DNA of 10,076 nucleotides from Treponema sp. GTDB lineage: Bacteria > Spirochaetota > Spirochaetia > Treponematales > Treponemataceae. Below, piece after piece: positions 6,983 through 10,076 of the stretch. The notes under the pieces were generated by a model. It was given only the letters and a program-made list of their open reading frames with translations, searched no databases and was not told where the DNA came from. The stretch's first letter is position 1. Every line of letters starts with the position of its first letter. The stretch spans positions 1 through 10,076 of the forward strand of contig JAEDFX010000082.1 of assembly GCA_016297805.1 (NCBI GenBank), written 5' to 3'. The position numbers and the translations under genes were made by a program.

Positions 6983-8878
6983 ATGAAAAAAACTTTATCA
7001 ATATTTTTTATTTTATTTACAGTACTTATTTCTATATATGCACAATCAAATAATACTGTAGAAATTAATGATGATGTTTATGAACTGCTTAGAACTTGTG
7101 AAATTCAAAATTTATGTGAACCATTAAACAATGTTCGACCTTATTCTGTAAATTATGTTAAATATAAACTGGAAGAAATTTTATCTAATCTTAATGAAGA
7201 AACAGATTCCCTTCAGATTTCTATTGTTCAGAGATATATTGAGAAATATGAAATAGAATCAGGAGTTGATTTAAAAAATCTTACATACAAATATGAAAAT
7301 AATTCGGAAATTTTTCCAGTTAGCTTTGTTGTAAATGATTCTTTTACTGTTAATTTTTCAACAGGTATGTACGCAGATACATCAATAAATTCTTATGGCT
7401 ACGAAGTGTATAATCATTTGAATTTTCTTGGTGATTTTGGAAAAAATGTGTCTTATGATGTTTCTGGATTACTTGGCCTTACTGAAATGCCGCTGGAATA
7501 TATGGGAGAATATAATATAGGTGAGTGGTTGTATGATGATTTTGATACTCAGCCACCTAGAACAATAAAATCTTATAGAAATAATTCCTTCCTGCCATAT
7601 CATTACAGTAAGTATTGGGATGGTTCTGTTTATTTCTTGTCAAATCTTACAGCTAGTGGACTGGAAACATGGCCTTCAACTAAAGCCATAGGATTAGCTA
7701 TGCTGGCAGACATACACGGTTCTTTCTTTGACAATAAACTAGAACTAAGTTTAGGCAGAAAACAAAGAGAGTGGGCAGCAATGGATAATGGTAGTAGTCT
7801 TGTACTTAATGCTAAGGCAAGACCATTCATGGCTTTTGAAGCTGATGCACACCTTTTCCCTTGGTTATCTTTTTCAACTATTACTGGTGTATTGGAAAAT
7901 CCAAATCAGGCTCATATTAATATGAATGCCTGGTATGATTTAGAATGTGATGAAAATGGTGAATTAATTAATGATTATGATGATTCATATTTTTTCCAGA
8001 ATGCCTTTTCAATGGGTATGCTTGCTCTTGATTTTAAGTATTTCCATTTTGATTTTGGAAGTACATGTGTATGGCCTAAACGTTTTGAATTAGGATATGG
8101 ATTCCCGTTACTTGATAGAGTTGTTTATCAGAATAATATTGGTGATTTTGATAATCTTTCTCTCTTTGTTGATTTAAAAGGTATTTATCCTAGTGTTGGT
8201 TCTATTTGGATTTCAGGTTATTTGGATGAAATCAGTTTAAATGTAAAAACTAAATTCTGGGAAAAAACTCGAGCTATGTATGCTATGCAGACTGGAACAA
8301 AAGTCAATGTCCCATTTATTCCATTTACAACCGCTTCACTTCGTTATACTAAAGTTGAACCTTATTGTTATACTCATCATTCAATTAATTATACACCATG
8401 GTATAATCATTATTTAAGTGAAAGCTATACAAATAATGGGGAAAGCTTAGGATATTATTTACCTCCAAATTCTGATGAAATTAATTTTGAAATTACTTCT
8501 AAGGCTATAGAATTTGCAACATTAAGTTTCCAGTACCAGTTGATAAGACACGGAACTGACTGGGGGTCTGGAGCAGTTCCTGGAAGCAGCTTATATTCTG
8601 AAATGAGGAATTATAATCGTGATGATTTAAATAAATATTTCCTTCATGATGGAACTTATGAATGGTCGAATATTATTACTGTATATGGCTCATATGACTT
8701 TAGAAAATATAATTTACCAGTTAAAATGTTCATGAACATTGGTTTTATTTATGACTGGTTCACAGAAATTAACGGTGAACCAGGATGGGGAACTGGATAT
8801 AGTCATATAAACAATTCAGAATACAGTGATAAAGTCGGTTTTGTTGTAAATATTGGTTTTTCAATTTTCCAACGATAG
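6983..8878 (+). CDS. Wzi-like outer-membrane capsule assembly protein (second of two)
   Basis: This 631-residue exported protein has a signal peptide at residues 1-20 (cleavage after SIYA), a short helical region at about 30-95, then a beta-barrel. The Wzi-type pattern is clearer than in its neighbour: KLELSLGRKQREWA (252-265) followed by SSLVLNAKARPF (271-282), KRFELGYGFPL, NNIGDFDN (384-391), WISGYLDE (409-416), and YLSESYTNNGESLGYYLPP (477-495) followed by a strand and YQLIRHGT. Wzi family members act at the outer surface, binding or ordering capsule polymer. An acidic loop at about 318-334 (ECDENGEL, then NDYDD) may be surface exposed. The C-terminus ends IFQR rather than with a terminal aromatic residue, slightly atypical for a barrel. 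It shares architecture with the upstream gene but the sequences are strongly diverged, so this is an old duplication or two distinct subfamilies. The stop lies 3 nt from the convergent glycosyltransferase stop. Confidence 0.78.
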   Translation: MKKTLSIFFILFTVLISIYAQSNNTVEINDDVYELLRTCEIQNLCEPLNNVRPYSVNYVKYKLEEILSNLNEETDSLQISIVQRYIEKYEIESGVDLKNLTYKYENNSEIFPVSFVVNDSFTVNFSTGMYADTSINSYGYEVYNHLNFLGDFGKNVSYDVSGLLGLTEMPLEYMGEYNIGEWLYDDFDTQPPRTIKSYRNNSFLPYHYSKYWDGSVYFLSNLTASGLETWPSTKAIGLAMLADIHGSFFDNKLELSLGRKQREWAAMDNGSSLVLNAKARPFMAFEADAHLFPWLSFSTITGVLENPNQAHINMNAWYDLECDENGELINDYDDSYFFQNAFSMGMLALDFKYFHFDFGSTCVWPKRFELGYGFPLLDRVVYQNNIGDFDNLSLFVDLKGIYPSVGSIWISGYLDEISLNVKTKFWEKTRAMYAMQTGTKVNVPFIPFTTASLRYTKVEPYCYTHHSINYTPWYNHYLSESYTNNGESLGYYLPPNSDEINFEITSKAIEFATLSFQYQLIRHGTDWGSGAVPGSSLYSEMRNYNRDDLNKYFLHDGTYEWSNIITVYGSYDFRKYNLPVKMFMNIGFIYDWFTEINGEPGWGTGYSHINNSEYSDKVGFVVNIGFSIFQR

Positions 8879-8881
8879 ATT

Positions 8882-9976
8882 TTAGAGACGTTTACCTTCA
8901 TCAACGATTTTTTTGATTTGTGTACAGAAATTTTCTTTTGAAAATTTCTGTACATGCTGGGTAAAGGCATCTCTGTTATTAAATTTATCTTCATCTTTTT
9001 CAAAACGTTCTATACATTCAGCAAGGGAATCTACTGTTTGTTCATCAAAGAATAAGCCTGTAACATTTTCATTTATAGAATCGCAGGCACCACCTTTTTT
9101 ATAGGCAAGTACAGGACAACCCGCAGAGTTGGCTTCCACAGGTATGATTCCAAAGTCTTCAATTCCTGGAAAAAGTAAAGCTTTTGCTTGAGAAAGATAT
9201 TCAGCAATTTTTTCATCACTAACTCGGCCTGTAAATGTTACAAGACCAGATTTTTCATATTTTTTTGCTTCTTTTGATTTTCCTTCTCCAATAACAACAA
9301 TTTTTCTACCAGCTTTTATACAAGCTTCAATAGCTAAATCAGCACGTTTATAACCAACCAGCTGTCCAAAAAATAGATAAAAATCCTTTGGATTTCTTGG
9401 ATTATTGATGTACCTGTGAATATCACATGGAGGGAAAATTACATCAGCATCACGATTGTAGTATCTTTTAATACGGGCTGCGACAAAAGAGGAGTTTGCA
9501 ATAAAATGATCTACAAGATTACTGGACATTACATCCCATTGGCGGAGTCCAGGAATCATTTTTTTCATGAAAAATTTAACAAGAGGATTAGATTTCCTAA
9601 AATATTCATGATACATATCCCAAAGGTAACGCATTGGCGTATGGCAATAACATAAGTGGAAAGCATTTGGAGCAGGACAAACACCTTTTGCTGGTCCTGA
9701 TTCACTGGAAATAATCAAATCATAGCCTGTTAAATCAAGTTCCATAAGAGCATTAGGCATAAAAGGCATATATTTTTGATACAACTTTCGAGCCAGAGGA
9801 AAATTATTGATTTTTGTTGTATAGATTTTGTGTTTTTTAATCTCTTCACTAATTTTTTCAGGATTATAAACGTTTGTATAAATATCTGCCTGTGGATACA
9901 TTTTACAAAGTTCTTCAAGAACTTTTTCACCACCACGCATTGTTACTAACCAATAGTGTACGATTGCTACTTTCAT
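8882..9976 (-). CDS. GT4 family glycosyltransferase, WbaZ-like
   Basis: This 364-residue, GT-B-fold, retaining glycosyltransferase would use a nucleotide-sugar donor on the cytoplasmic side of the inner membrane. The N-terminus MKVAIVHYWLVTMRGGEKVLE and the acceptor-side motif CYCHTPMRYLWDMYHEYF (109-126) are typical of WbaZ-like mannosyl/rhamnosyl transferases of O-antigen and exopolysaccharide pathways. DHFIANSSFVAARIKRYY and ADVIFPPCDI lead into the C-terminal donor domain with FFGQLVGYKRADLAIEA, VTFTGRVSDEKI and the GT4 E-x7-E motif, Glu273 to Glu281 in EDFGIIPVE. Length is as expected and no key residue is missing. Donor and linkage cannot be told. AGGG lies eight bases before the ATG, inside the end of the upstream gene, only 1 nt away, so the two form one unit. 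The 3' end carries a perfect 15-bp inverted repeat. Its context with wbaP-like and wzi-like genes fits extension of a lipid-linked surface glycan. Confidence 0.92.
   Translation of the reverse strand: MKVAIVHYWLVTMRGGEKVLEELCKMYPQADIYTNVYNPEKISEEIKKHKIYTTKINNFPLARKLYQKYMPFMPNALMELDLTGYDLIISSESGPAKGVCPAPNAFHLCYCHTPMRYLWDMYHEYFRKSNPLVKFFMKKMIPGLRQWDVMSSNLVDHFIANSSFVAARIKRYYNRDADVIFPPCDIHRYINNPRNPKDFYLFFGQLVGYKRADLAIEACIKAGRKIVVIGEGKSKEAKKYEKSGLVTFTGRVSDEKIAEYLSQAKALLFPGIEDFGIIPVEANSAGCPVLAYKKGGACDSINENVTGLFFDEQTVDSLAECIERFEKDEDKFNNRDAFTQHVQKFSKENFCTQIKKIVDEGKRL
8921..8954. repeat. Perfect 15-bp inverted repeat with 4-nt loop inside the GT4 gene
   Basis: The left arm TGTACAGAAATTTTC (8921-8935), loop TTTT (8936-8939) and right arm GAAAATTTCTGTACA (8940-8954) are exactly complementary; two G-T wobble pairs could extend the stem outward. 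It lies in codons 341-352 of the GT4 gene (HVQKFSKENFCT) and begins 42 nt after the second wzi-like stop. Both convergent transcripts would form the same hairpin. It is not a standard intrinsic terminator: no T-run follows on either strand, and the nearest T-run (8908-8914) precedes the stem on the plus strand. Possible roles are 3'-end protection, RNase III entry or a protein site; none can be shown here. Confidence 0.85.
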
Positions 9977-9977
9977 A

Positions 9978-10076
9978 TTATTTACCCTGTATTGTATTAT
10001 TGATTATTTCGTATGTTCTATCAAAAGAATAAGGATTTTCAGAAATAACTGGATTTGTTTTATTAAAGGTATTCTT
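9978..10076 (-). CDS. C-terminal end of an unidentified gene (cut by window edge)
   Basis: The minus strand is open from the right edge for 32 codons to a TAA at 9980-9978, while the other two minus frames hit stops. The visible tail reads NPVISENPYSFDRTYEIINN and ends TIQGK. The stop is one base before the GT4 start (TAATATG), and the GT4 ribosome site sits inside this coding end, which is typical of tightly packed operons. Too little is visible for a family call; a glycan-synthesis gene is a guess from context only. Confidence 0.68.
   Translation of the reverse strand, partial: KNTFNKTNPVISENPYSFDRTYEIINNTIQGK

Noticed and set aside
7934..7987. EF-hand-like acidic loop in the second Wzi-like protein (ECDENGEL then NDYDD)
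   Set aside because: The spacing D/E-x-D-x-N-G is suggestive but the position-12 acidic residue is replaced by Tyr, and acidic loops are common on barrel surfaces. Not enough for a calcium-binding claim.
8913..9104. Plus-strand 63-codon open frame starting MICVQKFSFENFC
   Set aside because: It is antisense to the GT4 gene. Its start resembles the GT4 C-terminus (VQKFSKENFC) only because it reads through the 15-bp palindrome, which encodes similar residues on both strands. No ribosome site or family features.
9416..9655. Plus-strand 79-codon open frame
   Set aside because: It lies wholly antisense to conserved GT4 motifs, has no ribosome site and no recognisable domain.

Overview
This is an AT-rich, gene-dense window from a diderm bacterium, most likely a spirochete of the Treponema type. 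The basis is the treponeme-like sequence of the IspG at the left edge, the low GC content, and several proteins with signal peptides and outer-membrane beta-barrel features. The genus is an inference from remembered family features; no database comparison was possible.

Layout. (1) Positions 1-2174, plus strand: a housekeeping pair made of ispG (5' end cut off by the window edge) and an exported TPR-repeat protein 11 nt behind it. (2) Positions 2171-5157, minus strand: a WbaP-type polyprenyl-phosphate sugar-phosphate transferase, then a small Omp85-family beta-barrel with a single apparent POTRA domain. Their stop and start codons overlap as TAATG. (3) Positions 5158-5253: a 96-bp divergent promoter region. 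(4) Positions 5254-8878, plus strand: two tandem outer-membrane proteins that read as Wzi-like capsule assembly/attachment barrels. (5) Positions 8882-10076, minus strand: a GT4 glycosyltransferase of the WbaZ-like type, preceded by the last 32 codons of an unidentified gene that runs off the right edge. No stretch over 300 bases lacks a gene; the longest gap is the 96-bp divergent region.

How the genes may work together. From position 2171 onward the window looks like part of a surface polysaccharide (capsule or exopolysaccharide) locus. WbaP would place the first sugar phosphate on undecaprenyl phosphate. The GT4 enzyme would extend the glycan on the cytoplasmic side. The Wzi-like barrels would hold or organise the finished polymer at the outer surface. 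The Omp85-like barrel, translationally coupled to the initiating transferase, has no settled role in such pathways and is the most unusual component. No Wza, Wzc, Wzx, Wzy or ABC exporter is present in the window.

Structural oddities. Two convergent gene pairs meet with almost no space (4-nt overlap at 2171-2174; 3-nt gap at 8879-8881) and no convincing terminator. A perfect 15-bp inverted repeat with a 4-nt loop (8921-8954) lies inside the 3' end of the GT4 gene, 42 nt past the second wzi-like stop. The first wzi-like gene has a consensus -10 box so close to its ATG that its mRNA may be leaderless.
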